Below, piece after piece: positions 25,205-33,425 of a stretch of DNA of 64,000 bases. How positions within the stretch are numbered: position 1 is the first letter of the stretch; the number at the start of each line of letters is the position of its first letter. Source of the stretch: Thermoanaerobaculia bacterium (GTDB lineage: Bacteria; Acidobacteriota; Thermoanaerobaculia; Multivoradales; J023); contig JAUIJL010000004.1 in assembly GCA_030431255.1 (NCBI GenBank), positions 533,059 through 597,058 of the forward strand, written 5' to 3'. Made by a program: the position numbers and the translations under genes. The notes beneath the pieces were generated by a model. It saw nothing but the letters and a program-made list of their open reading frames with translations, did no database searches and had not been told where the DNA came from.

Positions 25205-26498
25205 TTTTCAGAACCTTGCTTCGAATGTTTTTAAAGCACTGCTCGGGAGCTGCACTGATAACGATTTTGCCGTGGTTACACCCTAGCTCAACAGCTCCTT
25301 TGATGACTTCTACGTGCTCTTCGTCCAATCCGGCAAATGGCTCATCTAAGAGAACTATGGGAGCTCCTGAGGCTAGGGCCAGAAGAATCGCAAGTAGCTT
25401 TCGCTGACCGAAGCTCAGCGCAAGCACATCGAGGTCAAAAGTATTCGCTCTAACTTCTTGGTGCAACCCTCGTCGTTGTTTTTTGTCCCGGAAGTGAGAA
25501 CGAAGACATCTCTCTATTTCGTCACCTACAGTTGGCCCTAAGACTTGGTAGATGGGATCAGCTGGTACAAACGAAGCTTTGTATATTCCCCTCTGCCGCG
25601 AAGAAATAAACATAGGCGGCCAGAAAAATCTTTTATTTGAGGTAAATATATTCCAAAGGCTTCTCAGAAGAGTAGATTTGCCTACACCGTTTCTTCCAAC
25701 AACCTCAATCAAATCACCAGAACTGGCCTTAATATTAATGACTCTCTTGACCCCGACCGGCAATTCGACGCTTTCATCGACGGTTGTCTCAGCCGCAGCA
25801 GCGGCAGGAATAAGGCGATTGGTTAGCTCCTTAACCTCACCTGCAATATCCCAGTGCTCTCGCTCTTCTTGCTGGACCACAAGAGTCGACAGGAGGTCGA
25901 GGGGATACCCGTCTGGAGCTCCGCTCGAAGAATTCACCAATGCGAGATGGGTAGTTCCATTACCACACAGGCGACCCAGCAACTCAAGAATCTTCAGACG
26001 CCAGAAAGTATCGAGATGGAGATCCCATTCGTCGGACACTATCACTTTAGGGTGGGAAGCAATGGTCAACGCAATCTGGATTCGCTTTTTTTCGCCATCA
26101 GAGAGAACACCCTGGGGACGATCCGATAGCTCAAAGATCGCAAGCTCTTCATAGACCTCGGCGGCCCAGGTTTCCGATCCATTCCCCACTAGTGATACCG
26201 CTTTGGCCTCAGATTCTAAAGAATATCCTAGTGAAAAATGTTGCCACCTCTGAGGAATCACTCGAACTAAATCGCTCTTCAAAGGAAGATAACGGCGATC
26301 TCCTAGAAAAAGGTCCATTTCGATGTTTGCCCAGATCGCCTCAGGAATGACTCCTGCGAGGAAAAGAGACAGCGTGGATTTACCTTTTCCGTTTCCAGCC
26401 AGCAAGGCCTGACATCGCCTGTTTTGACTCAGACTAAATTCTTCAAATTCAATTGATGTACCACTGTAACCTACAGCACCTGCCGACCATCCAATCAT
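25197..26498 (-). CDS. Double ABC ATPase, ECF A1A2-like
   Basis: 433 aa containing two ABC nucleotide-binding domains in one chain. Domain 1: Walker A GNGKGKST, signature LSDGEKKRIQIAL, Walker B KVIVSDEWD. Domain 2: Walker A GRNGVGKST, signature LSFGQRKLLAILLAL, Walker B IVLLDEPFAGLD. No membrane domain and no linker typical of ABC-F factors. Fused pairs of this kind, next to separate S-like and T-like membrane genes, are typical of ECF transporters such as the YkoEDC type. Domain 1 is the less canonical of the two. It starts 25 bases after the S-like gene and overlaps the T-like gene. Confidence 0.8.
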   Translation of the reverse strand: MIGWSAGAVGYSGTSIEFEEFSLSQNRRCQALLAGNGKGKSTLSLFLAGVIPEAIWANIEMDLFLGDRRYLPLKSDLVRVIPQRWQHFSLGYSLESEAKAVSLVGNGSETWAAEVYEELAIFELSDRPQGVLSDGEKKRIQIALTIASHPKVIVSDEWDLHLDTFWRLKILELLGRLCGNGTTHLALVNSSSGAPDGYPLDLLSTLVVQQEEREHWDIAGEVKELTNRLIPAAAAAETTVDESVELPVGVKRVINIKASSGDLIEVVGRNGVGKSTLLRSLWNIFTSNKRFFWPPMFISSRQRGIYKASFVPADPIYQVLGPTVGDEIERCLRSHFRDKKQRRGLHQEVRANTFDLDVLALSFGQRKLLAILLALASGAPIVLLDEPFAGLDEEHVEVIKGAVELGCNHGKIVISAAPEQCFKNIRSKVLKIA

Positions 26499-26523
26499 GC
26501 CCTTGCCTCGAAGGCTTGATCCT

Positions 26524-27096
26524 TCAGGATTCTTGCCTCAAGTCCCTAAACAGACTTAGTTTGGCGAGCCGTCCATTGTACACAACTTCGCCGAGATATA
26601 CTCCAGCTGTCGTAACAACCATATTGATACTCATGAGAATCCAGAACGCTTGTTCGTATTTCGCCAGTGCTACAGCAGGGTCCTTACCGAAGCCGAAACT
26701 CAGCGCTGCAATAAGGGAAAGCATGATGCTGGCAGCCCCAACAATAGCGCCCGTATAGAGACCAAGTCTGCCCTTGCCCAGCAAGGTGTATATCAAGTCC
26801 CAAAGACTCCCTGCTAAAAACCCTATTGCTATTTTGTAAATGCCCGGAGGTCCGAGAGTGGTTGTCCAAACAGCCAAAGTGGAAAACACCAGCCACATCA
26901 CAGTTGCTGCTCCAAAAAAGCGAGTCGCTAAGAGTCCCACTGTGAGTAGAATTGTCGTGAGAATCCCGTTTAGTAGACCTCCGGCCAACGGTATTCCGGT
27001 TGATACCGTAATGAAGGAGCCAAGCGCCACGGCAACTACAAATGCCGACACACCGAAGCCAACAGACGCAAAAATTTGTCGCTTCGTTACCAACAT
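26524..27096 (-). CDS. ECF S-component-like membrane protein
   Basis: 190 aa with five to six hydrophobic helices: VGFGVSAFVVAVALGSFI, GGLLNGILTTILLTVGLLA, WLVFSTLAVWTT, YKIAIGFLAGSLWDLIYTL, GAIVGAASIMLSLIAALSFG and ILMSINMVVTTAGVYLG. Size, topology and the GPPGIYK-to-GSLWDLIY stretch resemble substrate-binding S components of ECF vitamin transporters. The substrate cannot be told. It is the first gene of the island operon; GAGGAG lies 3 bases before the ATG and a promoter candidate lies about 55-80 bases upstream. No TPP, cobalamin or other riboswitch was seen in the leader, so common vitamin regulation is not supported. Confidence 0.6.
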   Translation of the reverse strand: MLVTKRQIFASVGFGVSAFVVAVALGSFITVSTGIPLAGGLLNGILTTILLTVGLLATRFFGAATVMWLVFSTLAVWTTTLGPPGIYKIAIGFLAGSLWDLIYTLLGKGRLGLYTGAIVGAASIMLSLIAALSFGFGKDPAVALAKYEQAFWILMSINMVVTTAGVYLGEVVYNGRLAKLSLFRDLRQES

Positions 27097-27150
27097 AGTC
27101 TCCTCGGTAGGCCCTTCTGTCTACAGCACCGTTCTTTTGCTGCTGTTCTT

Positions 27151-27179
27151 GTTTAAACTCGTCTTTGAGACCTAGTCAA
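27151..27179 (-). promoter_or_regulatory. Candidate promoter of island operon
   Basis: On the minus strand TTGACT (27174-27179) is followed after 17 bases by TTAAAC (27151-27156), a fair sigma-70-type match, 54 bases before the first island gene. Chosen by eye; read-through from the upstream aminotransferase gene is also possible. Confidence 0.4.
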
Positions 27180-27246
27180 AGCTTGTCCTCAAACATATTC
27201 TATATTACTAGACATAGCGAGATCTAGGTAGTCTGAGGAAGCCCGC

Positions 27247-28530
27247 TCACCCAAACCCACCAATCATCCCCTCCAACCGATCCAAACCACGCTCCACTTC
27301 CTCGTACCCAGGCCCAAACGACAGCCTAACCCGCTGGTGGAACCGGGAAAGGGCCCGTGCCCGGCGGCGGCCGGGGTTGACGTCGAAAAAGACGCCGGGC
27401 ACGCAGATGACTTTGTGGTCGAGGGCGTGACGGAAGAAGTCCATGCCGTCGGAGAGGGGGCTGGGTAGGTCTTGGAGGGAGACGAAGGCGTAGAAGGTGC
27501 CGTCGGGCTCGCGATCGATGGTCATGCCGAGCTCGTAGACTCGACGCAGGGTGAGCTCTCGCTTTTTCAGAAAGGCTTTTCGGATGGCGGCGGTTTCTTG
27601 CTCCACGAGGACCGGGTCCATGAGCGGCACGGCGGCCCGTTGCAGGGGTTTTGAGCCGCCGCCGTCGAGGAAGGAGCCGGCGCTTTCGGCGGCTTCGATC
27701 ACTTTTCTCGGACCGACGGTCCAGGTGACCCGCCATCCGGGATAGCGCCAGTTTTTGGTCAGGCCGTCGAGGATGACCACCGGGTCTTTGTTGACGTCCT
27801 CCACCCAGCGGGCGGCGGAGACCATGGAGCCGGATTCGCCCGGGCCGGGCCGCCAGATGTAGTGGGAGTAAAACTCGTCGAGCAATAGGGTGCAATCGTA
27901 GCGACGGGCGACGCCGACCCAACGGGCCATGTCGTGGCCGGAGACGAGCTTGCCCATGGGATTGTTGGGGTTCGACATCAAGAGCGCGCCCAAGCCTCGG
28001 CCTTGGAGCTCCCGTTCCAAATCCTCCGACGAAAAGCTGTAGGCCTGTTCCCTGGACAGCAAAATCGGAATGGGCGTGACCAGACGGAAGATGTCGAGCA
28101 GCTCTTCGTAGGCCGTGTAATCCGGCAGGAAGTGCCCGAGATTGGCGTGACCCAACGAAGCCACCACCCGGGTGAGGGCCGCGCGTCCACCACCGGAAAT
28201 CGACACATTCTCGGCGCTGTATTGGGACGGCATGCCGCGACGGTAGAGGTGGTTATAGAGCGACGCCACCGCTTCCCGCAGCTCCCAGAGACCGGAAACC
28301 GGTGCGTATTCGTGATCGCCCGGGTCGATGGTCACCGCTTCCGCCCGCGGCGTCGCCCCCTCGATCTCCCCCGTTTCGGGCATGCCCTGCCCGAGATTGC
28401 ACCACTCGGGATGACCGGCGTGATATCCACGACGGCTGGCCTCGTTGGTGACGAAAATAACGCCGGTGCGGGGCACTCGACGGAAGGCTTGGAGGATCTC
28501 GGGCTTGGACGCTTTGGATTCGGTGCTCAT
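27247..28530 (-). CDS. Class I/II PLP aminotransferase
   Basis: 427 aa, fold-type I aminotransferase. Signs: NLGQGMPETG near the front, SISGGGRAALTRVV (cofactor phosphate site), MSNPNNPMGKLV with the conserved Asn-Pro pair, LLLDEFYSHYIW with the pyridine-binding Asp, DGLTKNWRYPGWRVTW with the Schiff-base lysine, and a late RVRLSFGPG containing the carboxylate-binding Arg. Substrate unknown; it resembles aspartate/alanine-type aminotransferases. ATG at 28530. GC-rich like the core genome, so the AT-rich island begins just beyond its stop. tsaD lies 119 bases upstream on the same strand. Confidence 0.9.
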   Translation of the reverse strand: MSTESKASKPEILQAFRRVPRTGVIFVTNEASRRGYHAGHPEWCNLGQGMPETGEIEGATPRAEAVTIDPGDHEYAPVSGLWELREAVASLYNHLYRRGMPSQYSAENVSISGGGRAALTRVVASLGHANLGHFLPDYTAYEELLDIFRLVTPIPILLSREQAYSFSSEDLERELQGRGLGALLMSNPNNPMGKLVSGHDMARWVGVARRYDCTLLLDEFYSHYIWRPGPGESGSMVSAARWVEDVNKDPVVILDGLTKNWRYPGWRVTWTVGPRKVIEAAESAGSFLDGGGSKPLQRAAVPLMDPVLVEQETAAIRKAFLKKRELTLRRVYELGMTIDREPDGTFYAFVSLQDLPSPLSDGMDFFRHALDHKVICVPGVFFDVNPGRRRARALSRFHQRVRLSFGPGYEEVERGLDRLEGMIGGFG

Positions 28531-28649
28531 GACGTGCTCGGATTCAGGTCTATGGAATAGTGCATTCAGGGTTCTTTGGGCGATGGGAATCGACCGGCTG
28601 TGTCTCTTCGACTGGCCGGTGATTTCAACGCATAAATTGAAAAGTCGGC

Positions 28650-29720
28650 TCAGTCGAATGGGATGCGGCTTGCGACCACGGTGTCGAGGGGATCGTCGAC
28701 GATGCCGCGACGCTGCCGCATCAATGCGGCGAAGGCGATCATGGCGGCGTTGTCGCCGGAGAACTTGAGCGGCACCAGCCGTAGGTTGACCCCGGCTTCC
28801 TCCGCCCAGCGGACCAAGCGACGGCGCAGCAATCGATTGGCCGCCACCCCCCCGGACACCGCCAGGGTATCGATCCGACGACGGTCGTGAACCCGACGCA
28901 GGCGATCGATGATTTGACGCACGGCCGCGTCGCGGAAGCTGGCCAACAAGTTGAGGGCCGCTGGGGGCAAGGCGTCGACCGGGGTGCCGGGCTCGAGAGC
29001 GCCTTCTCGCTCCAGCTTCTCGATCTCCCGCAGGCTTTGGCTCTTGAGCCCGGAGAAAGAGAAGAACGGCTCGGCGTCCTTGATCGGCGGCACCTTGAAC
29101 AAGGTCTTGAGCACCTGGCCTTGCTCGGCGAGCTGATCGACCTTGGGGCCTTGGGGGAACGACAAGCCCATGCGTTTACCGACTTTGTCGAAGACCTCAC
29201 CCATGGCGTCGTCGCGGGTTTCGATCAGGCTGGTGACCTTGCCGCCGTCCACGTCCAAGAGCGACGTGTGCCCGCCGGACACCACCAAACCCATGAATTG
29301 CTCGGGGATATCTTCCGACGGCTCGCCCTGGGCGGAGAGGAAGGGCGAGTAGAGGTGACCTTCCAGGTGATGCACGCCATGAAACGGACGATCCAAGGCG
29401 AAGGCGATGGAGCGTCCGATGGACAGACCCACCAGGAGGCAGCCCACCAAACCCGGACCGCGGGTAGTGGCCACGGCGTCGATGTCGTACATCTGAAGCG
29501 CCGCCTCTTCCAGGGCTTGGGCGCTCACCGACGGCCAGTTAGAGAGGTGCTCACGGGACGCGATCTCGGGCACCACGCCGCCAAACGGCCGATGGGCCAC
29601 GTTCTGACTCGACACCGCCGACGACAACACCCGCCCCGTGCCGTCGATCACCGCGCAGGCGGTGTCGTCGCAGGAGGTTTCGATGCCCAAAATAAGCGGT
29701 CGGTCGAAGTTCGTGGCCAT
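28650..29720 (-). CDS. tsaD: tRNA N6-threonylcarbamoyladenosine synthase subunit TsaD
   Basis: 356 aa, ASKHA-fold catalytic subunit that transfers threonylcarbamoyl to A37 of ANN-decoding tRNAs, with TsaB and TsaE as partners. It starts with LGIETSCDDTACAV, has the metal-binding HHLEGHLYSPFL motif (two histidines), VVSGGHTSLLDV and the late AVSGGVAANRLLRRRL. The ATG at 29720 is used because homology begins three residues later; a longer form from 29789 would add 23 residues of unlike composition. No clear ribosome site. tsaB and tsaE are not nearby. Confidence 0.95.
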   Translation of the reverse strand: MATNFDRPLILGIETSCDDTACAVIDGTGRVLSSAVSSQNVAHRPFGGVVPEIASREHLSNWPSVSAQALEEAALQMYDIDAVATTRGPGLVGCLLVGLSIGRSIAFALDRPFHGVHHLEGHLYSPFLSAQGEPSEDIPEQFMGLVVSGGHTSLLDVDGGKVTSLIETRDDAMGEVFDKVGKRMGLSFPQGPKVDQLAEQGQVLKTLFKVPPIKDAEPFFSFSGLKSQSLREIEKLEREGALEPGTPVDALPPAALNLLASFRDAAVRQIIDRLRRVHDRRRIDTLAVSGGVAANRLLRRRLVRWAEEAGVNLRLVPLKFSGDNAAMIAFAALMRQRRGIVDDPLDTVVASRIPFD

Positions 29721-29785
29721 GGGACATCTTGGTCCAAGCGGCGGCCGTCTGTAAACCCGTGGACGCAATGGTGACAGTGCATCCG

Positions 29786-29833
29786 CCACGGGCTAAAGCC
29801 CGAGGCAACCCTGTGCCTTGCCCCTGTCGGGGC
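29786..29833. repeat. Two short REP-like hairpins
   Basis: CCACGGGC-TAAA-GCCCGAGG (29786-29805, one mismatch) and GCCCC-TGTC-GGGGC (29820-29833) lie side by side upstream of tsaD, between it and the antitoxin-like gene. The first resembles the common GGGCTAAAGCCC type of intergenic repeats. No gene in this 150-base gap. Confidence 0.55.
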
Positions 29834-29870
29834 TGCTCGGAAAGGGCCCGCACCAATTAAAAAGTCTCAA

Positions 29871-30164
29871 CTAAAACTCTCTAGGCTTCTTGCGAGTCCT
29901 GTTCCGAGCAATGTCGGCCACTATCGAGTCGACCTCGTCGCGGGCTTCTTTGTCCTGATGAGCACACGCAAGGGTCTCGACGAACCGAGGACTCCAACCT
30001 TCTTCGGTGTCCAGACCGGCACGTGCTTGCCGCTTGATTCTGTCCATATCCAAAGGACCGGCAATCCCGCTCTTTTCGCCTTCGATCAAGGCATGGCGAA
30101 GAAGCTCAAGCTTCTGCTCTCGGCGGGTGTCTTGCTTTCGATCATCCGGTCGACGCTTGGGCAT
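29871..30164 (-). CDS. Orphan ParD-like antitoxin fragment
   Basis: 97 aa if started at the ATG at 30164, which has AGGAG about 8 bases upstream. The stretch KLELLRHALIEGEKSGIAGPLDMDRIKRQARA resembles the C-terminal, toxin-binding part of ParD-type antitoxins, but the usual ribbon-helix-helix DNA-binding front is missing, replaced by a short basic leader. A charged C-terminal extension of about 50 residues follows. No ParE-like toxin is found on either side. It could be a decayed antitoxin, a solitary regulator or an unrelated small protein; the ParD likeness rests on one motif. Confidence 0.5.
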   Translation of the reverse strand: MPKRRPDDRKQDTRREQKLELLRHALIEGEKSGIAGPLDMDRIKRQARAGLDTEEGWSPRFVETLACAHQDKEARDEVDSIVADIARNRTRKKPREF

Positions 30165-30273
30165 ACAGGCTCTCCTAGGATCTCCAATCATCTTGGCACA
30201 TGGAGACCAGGACATCTACGTGGCACCGATCCGCGAGCCTTTTCCCACCGAAACACGCTAAGATCCCGCGATC

Positions 30274-31062
30274 ATGATCCAACTAGACCTCACTGGAAAA
30301 CGGGCCCTGGTCATGGGCGTCACCAATAAACGTAGCCTCGGCTGGTCGATTGCCGAGAAACTCCGGGATGCCGGTGCCGAGATGGCGTTCAGCTACCAAG
30401 GCGAGCGGCTCAAGGGAGAGCTGGAGAAGCTGACCGCGGATATGGAGAACGCGCGTCTCTACCAAGTGGACGTCACCGATGCCGATGAGCTGGCGGGCAT
30501 GTTCGCGGATCTGAAGGAGGCTTGGGGCAGCATCGACTATTTGGTGCATGCCATTGCCTTCGCTCCCCGTGAGGCCATGGACGGTCGGTATATCGACACC
30601 ACCCGCGCGGATTGGCTGACCGCCCTCGAGATCTCGGCGTTTTCGCTGGTGTCCGTGGCCAAGGAAGCGGAGCCCCTCTTCTCCGACGACGGCGCCATGG
30701 TGACCCTCACTTACTACGCCTCTCAAAAAGTGGTGCCCAAATACAACGTCATGGGCATCGCCAAAAGCGCCCTCGAATCGAGCGTGCGCTACCTCGCCTA
30801 CGATTTGGGCAAGAAGGGCGTTCGGGTCAACGCCGTATCCGCCGGTCCGGTGAAGACCATTGCCGCGCGCTCGATCCCCGGCTTTATGAAGATGTACAAA
30901 CGCGCCGCCGGCATCGCGCCCTTGGGTCGTGGCGTCGACCAGGGCGAGGTCGGCAACCTGGGTTTATTCCTGCTCTCGCCCATGTCCTCGGGCATCACCG
31001 GTGAGACCATTTACGTCGACGCCGGTTACCACGCCATGGGCATGGACCTGGATATCGACTGA
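30274..31062 (+). CDS. fabI: Enoyl-ACP reductase (NADH)
   Basis: 262 aa short-chain dehydrogenase of the FabI type, reducing trans-2-enoyl-ACP in the last step of each fatty-acid elongation round. Characteristic are GKRALVMGVTNKRSLGWSIA at the front, HAIAFAPREAM, TLTYYASQKVVPKYNVMGIAK carrying the Tyr-x6-Lys catalytic pair, and VNAVSAGPVKTIAARSIPGF. It is clearly FabI and not FabL or FabV by these motifs. ATG at 30274. It stands alone, followed by hairpin repeats that may act as its terminator. Confidence 0.95.
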   Translation: MIQLDLTGKRALVMGVTNKRSLGWSIAEKLRDAGAEMAFSYQGERLKGELEKLTADMENARLYQVDVTDADELAGMFADLKEAWGSIDYLVHAIAFAPREAMDGRYIDTTRADWLTALEISAFSLVSVAKEAEPLFSDDGAMVTLTYYASQKVVPKYNVMGIAKSALESSVRYLAYDLGKKGVRVNAVSAGPVKTIAARSIPGFMKMYKRAAGIAPLGRGVDQGEVGNLGLFLLSPMSSGITGETIYVDAGYHAMGMDLDID

Positions 31063-31070
31063 GAGGCAAA

Positions 31071-31189
31071 GGGCGATCACAAGGATCGCCCCTACCTTCG
31101 GAATACCTCATCGCGTAGGGGCGAATCTTGTATTCGACCACGCAGAGGAAGAGGGCGATCACAAGGATCGCCCCCACGTTCGGAATACC
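31071..31189. repeat. Duplicated 37-bp hairpin repeat
   Basis: Two direct copies (31071-31107 and 31153-31189), 35 of 37 bases identical, each with the perfect stem GGGCGATC-ACAAG-GATCGCCC. A third, related hairpin GGGGCGAAT-CTTGT-ATTCGACC lies between them (about 31118-31139). The rest of this 300-base gap between fabI and the peroxidase gene contains no gene. The elements could end fabI transcription. Confidence 0.8.
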
Positions 31190-31363
31190 GGATCATGGGG
31201 ACGGGCGGTCAAGTTTTGACGGCTTTCCATAGAAATATCTCAATTTAAGAAGGACCTGCCAAACTTCTACCCAATTTGATCTCTAGGCTTTCTCCAGTCC
31301 CGACGGGCACGAACCGACTCCCGCGGCTCGCCCCGGTCCCCCGCCACTTAGAAGGAGAAAGCC

Positions 31364-33271
31364 ATGATTTCGTTATCCTCATTTTCCCCAGCACGTCCAA
31401 AAGGCCGATCCGGTTTCTTCGGTCGATCCGGTGGCTCCGGCCGCTTCGAGCAGATCCGAGCGGTGGTCGATCCACCGTTTGCGGCATTCCTGATCGCCGT
31501 CGCCTTGTGGCTCGGCGCCTTCACCTTTTCCGTGGCACCGGCCACGGCCCAAGACGGTCCGGAGCTTAAAGCTCCCACCCTGCCGGCCTCGGAGGACACT
31601 CCCACCTCGCCGGTCCGTCGCATCGAGCGCGACCGAGATCCGGCCGCGCAAATCTCCCAACGATCCCAAGCGACCGAAGCCGCCAAAAGCAATGACGCTG
31701 GCGAGGGCAATGGTGCTGGAGCAGGCAACGACGAACCCGGTCCGAACGAATTCCGCTCCATCGACGGCTCCGGCAACAACCTGGAACGTCCTTCCATGGG
31801 CGCCGCCCACACCCAGCTCTTCCGCGCCGTAACCAACGACTATGCCGACGGTGTGTCCGCCCTGGCGGGTCAAAACCGGATCGGTGCCAGGCAAGTGAGC
31901 AATCGGGTCCACGCCCAGGGCCGAGACCGGACCAATCCCCAAGGCGTCACCGACTATTTGTGGCAATGGGGACAATTCCTCGACCACGACATCGACCTCA
32001 CCGACGGCGCCGACCCCGCCGAGCCCGCTGACATCGCCATTCCGGCCGGGGATCCCTGGTTCGATCCCACCGGCTCCGGCACCGCGGTGCTTTCGTTCAA
32101 CCGAAGCCTCTACGACCCCGACACGGGCATTTCGAGCCCGCGCCAGCAAGTGAATGAAATCACCGCGTGGATCGACGCCTCCAACGTCTACGGCTCCGAT
32201 GACGAACGCGCCGCCGCCCTTCGCACCCTGGACGGCACGGGACGGCTGAAGACCTCCGAAGGCAATCTGCTGCCCTTCAACGTCGACGGTCTGCCCAACG
32301 CTGGTGGCCCCTCGCCGAGCCTTTTCCTGGCCGGTGACGTGCGCGCCAACGAGCAGGTGGGCTTGGCCGCCATGCACACCTTGTGGGTCCGCGAGCACAA
32401 TCGGCAGGCTGCCCGGATCGCCGAAAACGATCCCAACCTGAACGGCGACCAGATCTACCAACGGGCACGTCGCATGGTGGGCGCGCTGATGCAGGTCATC
32501 ACCTACCGGGAGTTCTTGCCCATGCTGCTCGGCCCCGACGCCTTGTCGCCGTATCGCGGATATCGACCCGAGGTCGACGCCTCGATCGCCAACCTGTTCT
32601 CCACCGCCGCCTATCGCTTCGGTCACAGCACTTTGAGCACCACGATCTTGCGGCTGAATCGGAATCTCGAGCCCATCGGAGCCGGCAATTTGGCCCTGCG
32701 GGACGCCTTCTTCGCGCCCCTGCGCTTGGTGGAAGAAGGCGGTATCGACCCGATCCTGCGGGGTCTCGCTTCCCAAGCCTGCCAATCCGTGGACCCGTAC
32801 GTCATCGACGACCTACGCAACTTCCTCTTCGGCCCGCCGGGAGCCGGCGGTTTCGATCTGGTGTCCCTCAACATCCAGCGGGGTCGCGATCACGGGCTGC
32901 CCAGCTACAACGACGTCCGCCAAGCCTTCGGCATGCCCAGGGCTCAGCGATTCGCCGACATCACCCGCGATCGACAAATGCAGGACCGCCTGCGCAGCGC
33001 CTATAGCCACGTGGACGAAGTGGACCTCTGGGTCGGTGGGCTGGCCGAGGATCGCCGTCGCGGCGCCATGGTGGGCGAGCTTTGGTACCGCATCTTCAAG
33101 GATCAATTCGAGGCCCTGCGAGACGGTGATCGCTTCTGGTACCAACGCGCGCTGAATCGGCGGGACCTGGATCGGGCGGAGAGAACGAGCCTCGCCGACG
33201 TGATTCGTCGCAATACCGACATCGGAAACGAGCTTCAAGACGAAGTCTTCTATATGCCTCGCAGCCAATAG
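31364..33271 (+). CDS. Animal-type heme peroxidase, secreted
   Basis: 635 aa member of the peroxidase-cyclooxygenase (An_peroxidase) superfamily. Distal histidine His208 lies in WGQFLDHDIDLT, the catalytic Arg in TLWVREHN, and the proximal heme-ligand His421 in YRFGHSTL; SLNIQRGRDHGLPSYN is a family signature. A late signal peptide or anchor (about residues 39-62, AAFLIAVALWLGAFTFSVAP) and a low-complexity Ser/Asn/Gly linker precede the domain. Expected to oxidise halides, phenols or lipids outside the cytoplasm; the substrate is unknown. AAGGAG lies upstream of the ATG. Closed by a strong terminator. Confidence 0.92.
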   Translation: MISLSSFSPARPKGRSGFFGRSGGSGRFEQIRAVVDPPFAAFLIAVALWLGAFTFSVAPATAQDGPELKAPTLPASEDTPTSPVRRIERDRDPAAQISQRSQATEAAKSNDAGEGNGAGAGNDEPGPNEFRSIDGSGNNLERPSMGAAHTQLFRAVTNDYADGVSALAGQNRIGARQVSNRVHAQGRDRTNPQGVTDYLWQWGQFLDHDIDLTDGADPAEPADIAIPAGDPWFDPTGSGTAVLSFNRSLYDPDTGISSPRQQVNEITAWIDASNVYGSDDERAAALRTLDGTGRLKTSEGNLLPFNVDGLPNAGGPSPSLFLAGDVRANEQVGLAAMHTLWVREHNRQAARIAENDPNLNGDQIYQRARRMVGALMQVITYREFLPMLLGPDALSPYRGYRPEVDASIANLFSTAAYRFGHSTLSTTILRLNRNLEPIGAGNLALRDAFFAPLRLVEEGGIDPILRGLASQACQSVDPYVIDDLRNFLFGPPGAGGFDLVSLNIQRGRDHGLPSYNDVRQAFGMPRAQRFADITRDRQMQDRLRSAYSHVDEVDLWVGGLAEDRRRGAMVGELWYRIFKDQFEALRDGDRFWYQRALNRRDLDRAERTSLADVIRRNTDIGNELQDEVFYMPRSQ

Positions 33272-33322
33272 GCCGATGCCCCCTTCGATGGAGGGCGGTC
33301 AGACATTCAGGTCGTTCGCACA

Positions 33323-33351
33323 AGGGCGTCGCCAAGCGACGCCCTCTTTTT
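33323..33351 (+). terminator. Rho-independent terminator after peroxidase
   Basis: Perfect 10-bp stem AGGGCGTCGC (33323-33332) / GCGACGCCCT (33336-33345), 3-base loop, then CTTTTTA. A strong intrinsic terminator 52 bases after the peroxidase stop. Confidence 0.92.
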
Positions 33352-33425
33352 ATGGGTCCACACACCGCATCCAGCTGTGGGATGATTTCGCGGCAGGCTC
33401 ACCCCAACTCCAGGAGACAGCCCCG

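Noticed and set aside
22709..27096. Island as a lantibiotic-type exporter or defence system
   Set aside because: No precursor peptide, modification enzyme, nuclease, NTP sensor or toxin was seen; the double ABC chain with separate S- and T-like proteins fits ECF import better.
27097..27246. Vitamin riboswitch upstream of the ECF-like operon
   Set aside because: No TPP, cobalamin, FMN or preQ1 signature sequences could be found in the 150-base leader.
29721..29870. ParE-type toxin gene beside the ParD-like fragment
   Set aside because: Only 150 bases without a credible reading frame before tsaD, and nothing toxin-like on the other side before fabI.
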